A DNA stretch of 28,181 nucleotides from positions 1 to 28,181 of the forward strand of contig JARKUZ010000086.1 of assembly GCA_029851945.1 (NCBI GenBank). Reading direction: 5' to 3'. Positions 7,388 through 15,656 of this stretch are shown here, one piece after another. Numbering within the stretch: position 1 is the first letter of the stretch; each line of letters begins with the position of its first letter. The translations under genes and the position numbers were made by a program. Below the pieces are notes generated by a model that saw only the letters and a list, made by a program, of their open reading frames with translations, did not search any database and had not been told where the DNA came from. The stretch comes from Terrisporobacter sp. (GTDB lineage: Bacteria > Bacillota_A > Clostridia > Peptostreptococcales > Peptostreptococcaceae).

Positions 7388-7523
7388 ACATAAATGATAT
7401 GGAAAAAAGTGAAAAGTCTATAATCGAAATGTAAGAAAATGAATAATAATGAAATTTATTTAATTTTTATATCTAAGATAATCAAATCCTAGCAATGATA
7501 CTATGCTATGTAGTATACAAAAT

Positions 7524-7546
7524 TACTCTTTATAGAGTAGTTTTTT
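7524..7546 (+). terminator. Second terminator-like hairpin just before flgB
   Basis: TACTCT (7524-7529), loop TTAT, AGAGTA (7534-7539), G, then six T (7541-7546). The 6-bp stem is weaker than the first terminator. It is preceded by another small hairpin (ATACTA 7498-7503 with TAGTAT 7511-7516). It ends only 17 bases before the flgB ribosome-binding site, so it could attenuate the whole operon or gate the flgB start. Confidence 0.6.
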
Positions 7547-7575
7547 GATTTATAAAGTTAATGAAGGAGAGTAAT

Positions 7576-7899
7576 ATGGAAATCTACAATTTAATGAAAA
7601 TGGGACTAGATGCTACACATTTAAGGAGCAATGCCATTGCAGAAAATATTGCTAACATAAATACTCCAGGGTATAAAAGAAGGTATGTTAGTTTCGAAGA
7701 TACTTTAAAGAATAAATTAGAAATTCCTAGTATAAAGTTAAAGGTTGATAAGAAATCTGTGGTCAGAGAAGATGGGAACAACGTTGATATTGAACATGAG
7801 AAGGTTAATCAAGCAGCTACGACATTAGAATATAATGCGTTAGTAAGTCTTACAAATATAAAAATTGCTATGACAAAAAGTATAATATCTGGGAGGTAA
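7576..7899 (+). CDS. flgB: Flagellar proximal rod protein FlgB
   Basis: 108 residues. The start is ATG 7576, not the in-frame ATG at 7561, because AAGGAG (7564-7569) lies between them at a 6-nt spacing from 7576. The protein opens with the family pattern of an N-terminal amphipathic helix, AIAENIANINTPGYKRR (the rod/hook signature), and ends with the C-terminal heptad helix NALVSLTNIKIAMTKSIISGR typical of FlgB. It forms part of the drive-shaft rod joining the MS ring to the hook, assembled beyond the membrane after type III export. It is the first gene of the large operon, behind the c-di-GMP-controlled leader, with flgC starting 4 bases after its stop. Confidence 0.96.
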   Translation: MEIYNLMKMGLDATHLRSNAIAENIANINTPGYKRRYVSFEDTLKNKLEIPSIKLKVDKKSVVREDGNNVDIEHEKVNQAATTLEYNALVSLTNIKIAMTKSIISGR

Positions 7900-7903
7900 A
7901 TAA

Positions 7904-8308
7904 ATGAGTGTTTTTAGTGGTATGAGAATTAGTGCAAGTGGTTTGGCAGCAGAACGTATGAAAATGGATGTAATATCTTCTAATGTTGCTAATATGCAGA
8001 CTACAAGAACTAAAAATGGAGGAGCATATAGAAGAAAGATAGCTACATTTGAAGAAAATTATGATGAAAAATTAGGAATGTTAGGTGTTAAAACTAAAAA
8101 AATTGAAGAAGATAAATCTCCTCTCAGAAAAATATATGAACCAAATCATCCTGATGCAGACAAAGATGGATATGTAGAATATCCTAATGTAGATTTATTA
8201 GCAGAAATGTCAGATCTTATAAGTGCATCAAGAGCTTATGAATCTAATGTAGATACTTTAAATGCTCAAAAAAATATGATATCTAAAGCTTTAGAGATAG
8301 GCAGATAG
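7904..8308 (+). CDS. flgC: Flagellar proximal rod protein FlgC
   Basis: 134 residues, close to the family norm. ATG 7904 is preceded by GGGAGG inside the end of flgB. The N-terminal signature reads [33 protein letters not shown], the FlgC version of the rod/hook motif. [34 protein letters not shown] is the highly conserved C-terminal helix of FlgC. It works with FlgB and FliE in the proximal rod. Spacing to flgB is 4 bases and to fliE 15, so co-translation is expected. Confidence 0.97.
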   Translation: MSVFSGMRISASGLAAERMKMDVISSNVANMQTTRTKNGGAYRRKIATFEENYDEKLGMLGVKTKKIEEDKSPLRKIYEPNHPDADKDGYVEYPNVDLLAEMSDLISASRAYESNVDTLNAQKNMISKALEIGR

Positions 8309-8323
8309 AAAGTGGGTGGTTAA

Positions 8324-8641
8324 ATGACAGGAATAAGTAATATAAATGTTAATTCTGATATATTCTCTAATGCTATTAAAAATAATACTACATATAAAGT
8401 AAAAGGAAATGAAAAGTCAGACAAGAAATTTGAAGATGTTATAAAGAATGCTATAGGTAAGGTAAATGATAGTATTATAAATTCAAATGAAAAGATAGAA
8501 GCTCTTATAAAAGGTGAAGATGTTTCTATGCATGATGTTATGCTATCAGCACAAGAATCTCAAATGTCAGTGCAACTTATGATTGAGATTAGGAATAAGT
8601 TATATGATGCTTACCAAGAAATTAATAAAGTACAATTGTAA
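8324..8641 (+). CDS. fliE: Flagellar hook-basal body protein FliE
   Basis: 105 residues. FliE is recognised by size, by its place between flgC and fliF, and by the C-terminal stretch DVMLSAQESQMSVQLMIEIRNKLYDAYQEI, which is the family hallmark (the usual form ends with R-K-L-x-x-A-Y-x-E-I). FliE links the MS ring to the rod and is the first rod substrate. The N-terminal ~40 residues are poorly conserved and Asn-rich. The start ATG 8324 has GGGTGG about 6 nt upstream, a modest site. Confidence 0.95.
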   Translation: MTGISNINVNSDIFSNAIKNNTTYKVKGNEKSDKKFEDVIKNAIGKVNDSIINSNEKIEALIKGEDVSMHDVMLSAQESQMSVQLMIEIRNKLYDAYQEINKVQL

Positions 8642-8663
8642 TTCCTTAATAAGGAGCAGATAG

Positions 8664-10226
8664 ATGAATTTTAAAGAGGTAATAGAAAAGATAAAAAAAT
8701 TTATAAAAACAAGAAAAGAAAACTTTAAGGAAATGAGAAAAGAAAAGAAAATAGCCATTATAGTTGGAATTATTGCAATTATACTAGCTATAATATTTGG
8801 AATCAAATATAAAAATGATAATAAATATGATGTTCTTTTCTCAGGTTTAGATTCAAATGATGCATCTGTTATAACTAAAGAACTAGAAAAAGAAAAAGTT
8901 GAGACAAAAATTGAAGGCGATAGTATATATGTGCCTAAAGATCAGGTAGATAAGTTAAGACTTGAACTATCTGGAAAAATTTCAAATGGTTCTAAAGGTT
9001 TTGAACTTATGGATGAAGGATCATCGTTAGGTCTTACAGATGAAGAATTTGAGGTAAAAAAACAAAGAATGATTCAAGGTGAACTAGAAAAAACTATAAA
9101 AACTTTTCCGCAAGTACAAGATGCAAGAGTTCATATAACAGAAGGTGAAGAATCTGTATTTGCTAAAGAGAGCATACCTGGAAAAGCAGCCGTTTATGTA
9201 GATTTAAATGTAGGAGAACAATTAAGCCAAGAACAAGTTAAATCTATAATATCTTTAGTGTCCGCAAGTACACCAAACATACCAAAACAAAATGTTGAGG
9301 TAATCAATCAAAATATGGTCTTATTATCAGAAGGAATATTTGATGAAAATGGAAAAGCAAATTCTAACGATAATTCCAATGGAATTGATATTGCTACTAA
9401 GGCAGAAAGAGATTTAGATAAAGGATTAGAAAGAGATATAGTTAGATTACTTGAACCTATATTTGGAGTGGGAAAAGTAAGAGCAACTGTTAATGCTGAT
9501 TTGAATTTTGATACAAATGAAAAAACTCAAACGATAATAGATCCTAACAAGGTTATAGTGAGCGAATCAAAAAGCGAAAATAAATCTAAAGAGCCAGTAA
9601 ACACAGGTGGTACTGTTGATAACAATATGAATAATAAAGGCAATGTAAATGATGGAACTACTGAAAGTAAAAGCGAAGATATAAAATATGAAGTAGGAAA
9701 GACAGAAATTAAAACCGTTAAGGCTCAAGGTGAATTAAATAGAATAACTGCTTCGGTTGCTATAGATGGCAAATTAGATGCAGGAGCTATTAAAGATGTT
9801 AAAGATATGGTAGCTAATACCATTGGAGTAGAAAAAGATAGAGGCGATGATGTAGTAGTTGTTGCTATGGACTTTGATGTAAATGCTAAAAATAATTTAA
9901 AAAATGCATTAGGTGATGAAGATGGAGTAGCTAAGTTATTAAAAACAACAGGATATATAGTAGCCGGATTATTACTAATAATAGTAATAGCACTTATAGC
10001 TATATTTATTATTAAGAAAAAGAACAAATCTAGAGAAATTGATGAAATAGATGAATCTAATGAAATAGATATGATAAATCAAAAGCTAGAAGAAATGGAA
10101 AAACATAGGCTACACAATTTAGAAGATGATGAAGAAAATATGACTTTAGAGGAAGAAGTTAAGATATACGCTTCAGAAAATATAGAAGAAGTTACAGAAT
10201 TAATAAATAATTGGTTAAATGAGTAA
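8664..10226 (+). CDS. fliF: Flagellar MS-ring protein FliF
   Basis: 520 residues, ATG 8664 with AAGGAG at 8651-8656. A basic N-terminus is followed by TM1 (about residues 29-46), then the YscJ/FliF ring-building domains (YDVLFSGLDSNDASVITKELEKE at the start; ARVHITEGEESVFAKESIPGKAAVYV in the conserved core). TM2 lies near residues 430-450 and a charged cytoplasmic tail (ENMTLEEEVKIYASENIEEVTELINNWLNE) is the part that binds FliG in the family. A Asn/Gly/Ser/Lys-rich linker around 305-345 is variable in this family. FliF oligomerises in the cytoplasmic membrane as the platform for the C-ring and export gate. Confidence 0.97.
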   Translation: MNFKEVIEKIKKFIKTRKENFKEMRKEKKIAIIVGIIAIILAIIFGIKYKNDNKYDVLFSGLDSNDASVITKELEKEKVETKIEGDSIYVPKDQVDKLRLELSGKISNGSKGFELMDEGSSLGLTDEEFEVKKQRMIQGELEKTIKTFPQVQDARVHITEGEESVFAKESIPGKAAVYVDLNVGEQLSQEQVKSIISLVSASTPNIPKQNVEVINQNMVLLSEGIFDENGKANSNDNSNGIDIATKAERDLDKGLERDIVRLLEPIFGVGKVRATVNADLNFDTNEKTQTIIDPNKVIVSESKSENKSKEPVNTGGTVDNNMNNKGNVNDGTTESKSEDIKYEVGKTEIKTVKAQGELNRITASVAIDGKLDAGAIKDVKDMVANTIGVEKDRGDDVVVVAMDFDVNAKNNLKNALGDEDGVAKLLKTTGYIVAGLLLIIVIALIAIFIIKKKNKSREIDEIDESNEIDMINQKLEEMEKHRLHNLEDDEENMTLEEEVKIYASENIEEVTELINNWLNE

Positions 10227-10242
10227 AGGGTGGTAGTTTGTT

Positions 10243-11319
10243 TTGGAAAATGAAGTTACTAAATCAGTAGAGAGTACTAAATCAGGAAATGCATTTGATT
10301 TAGGTGATATACCTAAAGTTAGAAGAGTTACTGGTGCTAGAAAGGCGGCAGTACTCTTAATGACATTAGGAACTGACGTTTCAGCGGATATAGTTAAAAA
10401 TCTATCTGATAAGAAAATACAAAGAATCGGTGTAGAAATAGCTAATATACATACTGTCAACGCAAGAGAAAGAAGAGAAATTCTTCAAGAATTTATAGAA
10501 CTAAATAAAGGAAAAGAATTTGTGTTAAAAGGTGGTATAGACTATGCAAAATCACTGCTTAATGGAGCTTTAGGAAACCAAAGAGCTAATAAATTAATAG
10601 AAGGAATTAGATATGATGCTTATACAAAGCTATTTATGGCAGCAAGAAAAGCTGAACCAGAGCAGATATTAGCATGTATACAAGGTGAAAGTACACAAAC
10701 TATAGCTATAATCTTATCTCACATACAATCAGACAAAGCTGCTTTGATATTAAGTGAGTTGCCACCTAAGATTAAAAATGAAGTTTCACTAAAAATAGGA
10801 TCAACATCATCAGTATCACCAAGTGTAATAAAGGCCATTGATGAAGCTGTAGAAATGAAACTATCAAAACTTGGACAAAGAGAAATGGAAAGTTCTGGTG
10901 GTATAGATAGCTTGGTTGAAATACTTGGTAATGTGGATAGAAAGACAGAAAAAAGTATTATAAGTTACATAGAAGAAAGAAACAACGAATTAGCTGAGGA
11001 TATAAAGGCTAATATGTTTATATTTGATGACATAGTAAGACTTGAAAATTCTACTATTCAGAGAATTCTTAAAGAGGTTAATGTTAAAGATATTGCATTT
11101 GCTCTTAAAGGGGCATCTAAGGAAGTATCAAATGTCATATTTAGAAATCAATCTCAAAGGGCATCACAAGCTCTTAAAGAAGAAATTGATTTATTAGGAA
11201 AAATAAAAATATCTCAAGTAGAGGAAGCACAACAAAATATAGTTAATGTTATAAGACGACTTGAAGATATGGGTGAAATAACTTTAACAAGAGGATCAGA
11301 TGATGAGTTTATCATGTAG
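10243..11319 (+). CDS. fliG: Flagellar motor switch protein FliG
   Basis: 358 residues from a TTG start at 10243 (AAAGGGTGG 8 nt upstream; no ATG fits). FliG core starts near residue 29 (VTGARKAAVLLMTLG), giving an N-terminal extension of about 25 residues relative to B. subtilis FliG. RKAEPEQIL (135-143) marks the middle domain. The FliM-binding EHPQ motif appears as ESTQ (149-152). GGIDSLVEILGNVDRKTEKSI and MFIFDDIVRLENSTIQRIL carry the C-terminal domains, including the charged torque helix facing MotA. It couples the MS ring (FliF) to the FliM/FliN ring and transmits torque. The stop overlaps the fliH start by about 20 bases. Confidence 0.97.
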   Translation: MENEVTKSVESTKSGNAFDLGDIPKVRRVTGARKAAVLLMTLGTDVSADIVKNLSDKKIQRIGVEIANIHTVNARERREILQEFIELNKGKEFVLKGGIDYAKSLLNGALGNQRANKLIEGIRYDAYTKLFMAARKAEPEQILACIQGESTQTIAIILSHIQSDKAALILSELPPKIKNEVSLKIGSTSSVSPSVIKAIDEAVEMKLSKLGQREMESSGGIDSLVEILGNVDRKTEKSIISYIEERNNELAEDIKANMFIFDDIVRLENSTIQRILKEVNVKDIAFALKGASKEVSNVIFRNQSQRASQALKEEIDLLGKIKISQVEEAQQNIVNVIRRLEDMGEITLTRGSDDEFIM

Positions 11320-12079
11320 TAACATAATAAAAGCTAAAAATGTTAACTTAAAAGGCGTAAAAACAATAAATAACCTCTCTCAAATTGAAAGTGAAGAAGA
11401 AAGAAAGCTTAGAGAAGACTTAGAGAAAAAATTAAGAGAAAAAAAAGAAGAAATAAATATTAAGTTACAAGAAGCTCAAAAAGAATATGATGACATTATA
11501 GATAAAGCTAAAGCTGAGGCAAGTCAGATAATTGAAGAAAGTAAGCTAGAAAGAGAAAATATAGAAAAAAATGCTTATGAAGAAGGATACAATCAAGGGC
11601 TTAAAAACGGATATGAAGATGGATACAAAGAATCATATGAAGAAAATATAGAAAAGGCAAAAAAAGAGTCTGAGGAAATTGTAAATAATGCAAGTAAATT
11701 GTTAATACAGGCTAAGGATAAAGTATCTGAGTATATGAATTTAAATAAAGAAGAAATACTAAAAATTAGTATAAGTATAGCTCAACAAGTTTTAAAAGAT
11801 GAATTTAAATCAGAATCATCTATGAATACTTTATTAACTAAGATAATTGAAGAGCATGATCTTAAAGAAAATATAGTAATAAAAATAAATCCTTTATACA
11901 AAGATAGTTTAAATAATGAAATATTAAGTTTAAAAGAATGTAATAAACTTAAAGGTGACGTATTCGTTTTAGAAGATGAATCTATAGATATTGGAAATGC
12001 TATTATAGAAAACGTAAAAGGAAGAATAATAGTGGGTGTAGATGCTGTAATAGATAAGGTTAAAGAGGAGCTATTATGA
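11300..12079 (+). CDS. fliH: Flagellar export ATPase regulator FliH
   Basis: 259 residues. Two adjacent in-frame ATGs (11300 and 11303) follow GAGG at 11291-11294; the second has the better 8-nt spacing, and either is possible. The coding region begins inside fliG. The protein has a long charged coiled coil (about residues 30-95), a GxxxG repeat run (Gly at 96, 100, 104, 108) diagnostic of FliH/YscL stator stalks, and a C-terminal domain resembling the V/F-ATPase delta/E subunit. FliH binds and restrains the ATPase FliI and links it to the C-ring. fliI starts within its stop codon (ATGA overlap). Confidence 0.93.
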   Translation: MMSLSCSNIIKAKNVNLKGVKTINNLSQIESEEERKLREDLEKKLREKKEEINIKLQEAQKEYDDIIDKAKAEASQIIEESKLERENIEKNAYEEGYNQGLKNGYEDGYKESYEENIEKAKKESEEIVNNASKLLIQAKDKVSEYMNLNKEEILKISISIAQQVLKDEFKSESSMNTLLTKIIEEHDLKENIVIKINPLYKDSLNNEILSLKECNKLKGDVFVLEDESIDIGNAIIENVKGRIIVGVDAVIDKVKEELL

Positions 12080-13383
12080 TAGACATAGATTTTGAAAGAA
12101 TACTTAGTAGGATAAAGGATATCCCTACTGTTATATCTGAAGGAAAAGTAAAAAAAGTTATAGGTCTTACAATAGAAGTCGAAGGTATAAAAGGATTTGT
12201 AGGTGAGTTATGTTCGGTATATAATAATTTGAATATTCCTATTAATTGTGAAGTTGTAGGCTTTAGAGATGGAGATGTAATACTTATGCCCCTTGGAGAG
12301 TTAACAGGAATTGGACCTGGTTGCAAAGTAATTGCACAAGGAGTACCACTTAGTGTTAAATGTAGTGATGAACTCTTAGGAAAAGTACTTGATGGCATAG
12401 GTAATCCAATTGATGAAAATATGATTTTGCAAGGTGAAAGATATAGTTTATTTAATGAGCCACCAGATCCAATGAAAAGACCTCGAATAACAAATATAAT
12501 GCCAACAGGAATAAGAGCAATAGATGGATTTTTAACTTGTGGAGAAGGCCAGAGAATAGGTATATTTGCAGGTAGTGGAGTTGGTAAAAGTACAACTTTA
12601 GGAATGATGGCAAGAACGGCAGAAGCTGATGTAAATGTTATAGCCCTTATTGGAGAAAGAGGAAGGGAAGTTTTAGACTTCATTGAGAGAGATTTAGGTG
12701 AAGAAGGTATGAAAAAATCCGTAGTTGTCTGTGCTACATCAGATAAATCACCTTTAGTAAGATTAAAGGGAGCGCTAACCGCTACATCTATTGCCGAGTA
12801 CTTTAGAGATAAAGGTAAAAAAGTAATATTAATGATGGATTCTGTAACAAGATTTGCTATGGCTCAAAGAGAAGTTGGATTAGCAATAGGAGAACCGCCA
12901 GCACAAAAAGGATATACACCTTCCGTATTTGCTATGTTACCAAAACTTATGGAAAGGACGGGAATGTCTGAAAAAGGATCTATAACAGCTTTTTACACTG
13001 TTTTAGTTGATGGAGACGATTTTAATGAACCAATAGCAGATACTGTAAGAGGAATACTAGATGGTCATATTGTTTTATCTAGGCAATTAGCACATAAAAA
13101 TCATTATCCAGCGATAGATATATTAAACAGTGTAAGTAGACTTATGAAAGAAATTGCAGATGATAATCATAATAAAGCTGCATCATTTGCTAGAGATATA
13201 CTTGCTACCTATAAAGAAGCTGAAGATTTAATAAATATTGGAGCTTATGAAGAAGGTTCAAATAAAAATATAGATATGTCTATTAAGTATATAGACAGAG
13301 TAAATGATTATTTAAAACAAGGTGTTAATGATAGTACACCATTTAATGAAAGTAAAGAGTTATTAATTAATATGTTCAACTAA
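12076..13383 (+). CDS. fliI: Flagellar type III export ATPase FliI
   Basis: 435 residues, the usual length. The Walker A loop GSGVGKST is at residues 166-173 and Walker B ILMMDS at 251-256. IGERGREV (192-199), VTRFAMAQREVGLAIGEPP and the YTPSVFAMLPKLMERTG segment are signature stretches of the FliI/YscN/SctN family, related to F1-ATPase beta. It energises and orders unfolding of flagellar export substrates at the cytoplasmic face with FliH and FliJ. The 4-base ATGA overlap with fliH implies coupled translation. Confidence 0.98.
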   Translation: MIDIDFERILSRIKDIPTVISEGKVKKVIGLTIEVEGIKGFVGELCSVYNNLNIPINCEVVGFRDGDVILMPLGELTGIGPGCKVIAQGVPLSVKCSDELLGKVLDGIGNPIDENMILQGERYSLFNEPPDPMKRPRITNIMPTGIRAIDGFLTCGEGQRIGIFAGSGVGKSTTLGMMARTAEADVNVIALIGERGREVLDFIERDLGEEGMKKSVVVCATSDKSPLVRLKGALTATSIAEYFRDKGKKVILMMDSVTRFAMAQREVGLAIGEPPAQKGYTPSVFAMLPKLMERTGMSEKGSITAFYTVLVDGDDFNEPIADTVRGILDGHIVLSRQLAHKNHYPAIDILNSVSRLMKEIADDNHNKAASFARDILATYKEAEDLINIGAYEEGSNKNIDMSIKYIDRVNDYLKQGVNDSTPFNESKELLINMFN

Positions 13384-13398
13384 AGGAGACTGATGTAA

Positions 13399-13839
13399 GT
13401 GAGTAAGTTTAAATTCAAACTTCAAAAACTGCTAGATATAAAAGTAAAAGATGAGGAAGAAAGTAAATTAAGATATACACAAGCTCAAAATCAAAAAAGA
13501 ATAATAGAAAGTAATTTAAGAAATTTAGAAAATTCTTATAAAAAATACTCAGATATAGGAATGTCTAAAGATATAATTAGTCAAAAAATTACTATTAATT
13601 ATTTAGCAGCACTTACTCAGTCTATAAAATTAACTAGTGAAGATTTGAGAAAAGAAGAAATTAATGTTTCTAAAGCAAAGAAAGATTTTATAGAAAAACA
13701 AATAGATAGGAAATCTTTAGAAACCCTTAAAGAAAACGAACTTAATAGATTAAAAAAAGAAGAAGATAGATTAGAACAATTAAAAAATGACGAATTTGCA
13801 TTATATGCATATATAAGAAATAGAACAAATATATCATAA
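13399..13839 (+). CDS. fliJ: Flagellar export chaperone/coupling protein FliJ
   Basis: 146 residues from a GTG at 13399, with AAAGGAGA at 13382-13389; a nearby ATG is followed at once by a stop. The sequence is an antiparallel coiled coil rich in Lys/Glu and begins SKFKFKLQKLLDIKVKDEEE, the standard FliJ opening. FliJ is the gamma-like central stalk of the FliI ATPase and opens the export gate with FlhA. The assignment rests on the N-terminal pattern, size and position between fliI and fliK. Confidence 0.92.
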   Translation: MSKFKFKLQKLLDIKVKDEEESKLRYTQAQNQKRIIESNLRNLENSYKKYSDIGMSKDIISQKITINYLAALTQSIKLTSEDLRKEEINVSKAKKDFIEKQIDRKSLETLKENELNRLKKEEDRLEQLKNDEFALYAYIRNRTNIS

Positions 13840-13851
13840 AGGTGAATTAAT

Positions 13852-15093
13852 ATGAATTTAAATATGTCTATAAAAACAATGACTAACGCAAAAGAAAATA
13901 CTTTAAAAAAAATAGAAGGAAGTAAAGATATAGTCAATTGTTTTTTTGGCGAAATAGAATCAAAGCTTGAAGATTTGAGTTTAAATTTCAATAAAGATGA
14001 ATCTAGTAAAAAGGACATTGATTTTAATCTCTTTCAAAATATAATATTTAATCTTAAATACATATATAATTTTGTAAATGATGAATTAAAAGAATGCAAA
14101 AATGTAGAAGGGTTAAATGAAAGTATCAATAATATACAAGTTATTTTTGATTCTATGAATATAGATAAAAGTAATTTAGAAATAAATATAAATAATAAAG
14201 AAAAATTAGAAACTTTAGAAAATACTTTAAATGACATTGAACTTAAATCTAACTTATTAAGTAACAATGATAAAGAAAAATTAAATGATTTATTAGAAAA
14301 AATAAATAATGATACAGAAAATATAATAAAAAAATTTGATATAAATGAAAATAAAAGTAGCAATAATATCAAATCAAAGATAACTTCAAATAGTGATGAA
14401 TTATTAAATAGTGGTTTTGAAGATAATAAAAGTTATAAAAAAAATGACTTAATAAAGGAAACTAAGTATAGAGAATTAGAAATTAATTCATTAATAAATA
14501 AAAAAAACTTAAATCAAAGTAGTGGTTTAGATAAAAATGATTTGCAAATAAGTAAGTTAGAAGACATCCTTAATAAAGGAAGTATAGGAAATCTAAATAC
14601 AAACAATATTTTAAATAATGAAAATACATATAATTTAAATGATAGTTCAGTTAAAGAGATTAGAAAAACATTTATAAGTGAAGATATTATAAAAACAGTA
14701 AACTACTTAAAAAGAAGTGGTAATGAAGAAATAAAAATTAAAGTTAATCCAATAGAATTAGGAGAGATGACTATAAAACTTGTAAAGCATGGAGACGAAA
14801 ATAGTTTATCTATAACAGTTAGTAAAAATAATATATTCGACTTGGTAAATAAAAATATAAATGATATAACTAAACATTTGAATGACATGAACATAAAAGT
14901 AAAAGATGTATCAATAAATATAAATTCAGAAAATCAAAATGTATTTTCAGATAATCTAAACCAAAATTTTAATAATAAAAATAGCCAGCAAGAAAGACGA
15001 AAAAATAACCAAAGACGTATAAGAGATATTATGTTAGAAGATATAAATGAAATCTCTAATATAGAAGAAGATAATCTAAATATATTAGTATAG
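13852..15093 (+). CDS. fliK: Flagellar hook-length control protein FliK
   Basis: 413 residues. The N-terminal two thirds is low-complexity, Asn/Lys/Glu-rich and probably extended, as in FliK rulers. The conserved C-terminal Flg_hook domain lies at about residues 275-370 with IKIKVNPIELGEMTIKL (around 291-307), the most recognisable FliK motif. FliK is exported during hook growth and switches FlhB specificity from rod/hook to filament substrates. Several A8 homopolymer runs occur in the N-terminal coding part and are candidates for slippage. It lies 12 bases after fliJ and 11 before flgD. Confidence 0.93.
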   Translation: MNLNMSIKTMTNAKENTLKKIEGSKDIVNCFFGEIESKLEDLSLNFNKDESSKKDIDFNLFQNIIFNLKYIYNFVNDELKECKNVEGLNESINNIQVIFDSMNIDKSNLEININNKEKLETLENTLNDIELKSNLLSNNDKEKLNDLLEKINNDTENIIKKFDINENKSSNNIKSKITSNSDELLNSGFEDNKSYKKNDLIKETKYRELEINSLINKKNLNQSSGLDKNDLQISKLEDILNKGSIGNLNTNNILNNENTYNLNDSSVKEIRKTFISEDIIKTVNYLKRSGNEEIKIKVNPIELGEMTIKLVKHGDENSLSITVSKNNIFDLVNKNINDITKHLNDMNIKVKDVSININSENQNVFSDNLNQNFNNKNSQQERRKNNQRRIRDIMLEDINEISNIEEDNLNILV

Positions 15094-15104
15094 GAGAATA
15101 TAAA

Positions 15105-15635
15105 ATGAGTGGATTAGTAAGTATGAATAAACAAGATATAATGGGAAGCAAAAAAGTATCTAAAAATCAAAAAAGTCAAAAAACAGAAAATAACACTCCT
15201 ATAATAATGCCGGGAGAAGAAAATAATAAAGAATTATTTTTAAAAATGCTAGTTGCTCAAATGCAAAATCAAGATCCTTTTAATCCTCAAGATCCCACTC
15301 AATATGTAACACAATTATCTCAATTTACTATGCTAGAACAGACAATGACTCTTAATCATAATATGGAACAAATGATGGGAATGACTAGTGGATTATTAAC
15401 TAATTCAGCATTAAATTCTGCGACATCTTTAATAGGTAAGGAAGTCGAAATGAATGAAACAAAATTAAATGAAAGTTCAAATAACACAAAGTCAGAAAAT
15501 AAAACTATAAAAGGTATGGTAGAAGGTGTTCATATAAAAGATGGGACTGTATATATGGACATAAAAGATAAAGATACAGGAGAGGTTGCATCTATTGAAT
15601 ATGCAGCTTTAATAAAAATAAATGAAAAAAATTAG
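15105..15635 (+). CDS. flgD: Flagellar hook-capping protein FlgD
   Basis: 176 residues, ATG 15105 with AGGAGA 7 nt upstream. The conserved N-terminal FlgD segment ELFLKMLVAQMQNQDPFNPQ followed by PTQYVTQLSQFTMLEQ (residues about 43-79) is unmistakable. The C-terminal half is short and carries a small beta domain (GMVEGVHIKDGTVYMDIKDK), so the protein lacks the larger Tudor/FnIII region found in enteric FlgD, as is common in clostridia. It caps the growing hook and promotes FlgE polymerisation. Confidence 0.95.
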   Translation: MSGLVSMNKQDIMGSKKVSKNQKSQKTENNTPIIMPGEENNKELFLKMLVAQMQNQDPFNPQDPTQYVTQLSQFTMLEQTMTLNHNMEQMMGMTSGLLTNSALNSATSLIGKEVEMNETKLNESSNNTKSENKTIKGMVEGVHIKDGTVYMDIKDKDTGEVASIEYAALIKINEKN

Positions 15636-15656
15636 AAGTTAAGGGAGATTAGTTTT

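Noticed and set aside
7395..7424. Promoter with perfect TATAAT at 7419-7424
   Set aside because: No acceptable -35 at 16-19 bases; kept only as a remark under the second terminator.
7561..7575. Upstream in-frame ATG as flgB start
   Set aside because: The ribosome-binding site AAGGAG lies after this ATG and 6 nt before ATG 7576, and the shorter protein begins as FlgB does.
12060..12683. 207-codon open frame on the minus strand opposite fliI
   Set aside because: It is the mirror of a strongly conserved ATPase gene, has no family resemblance (Pro/Ser/Ile-rich composition of a shadow frame) and no ribosome-binding site that I can see.
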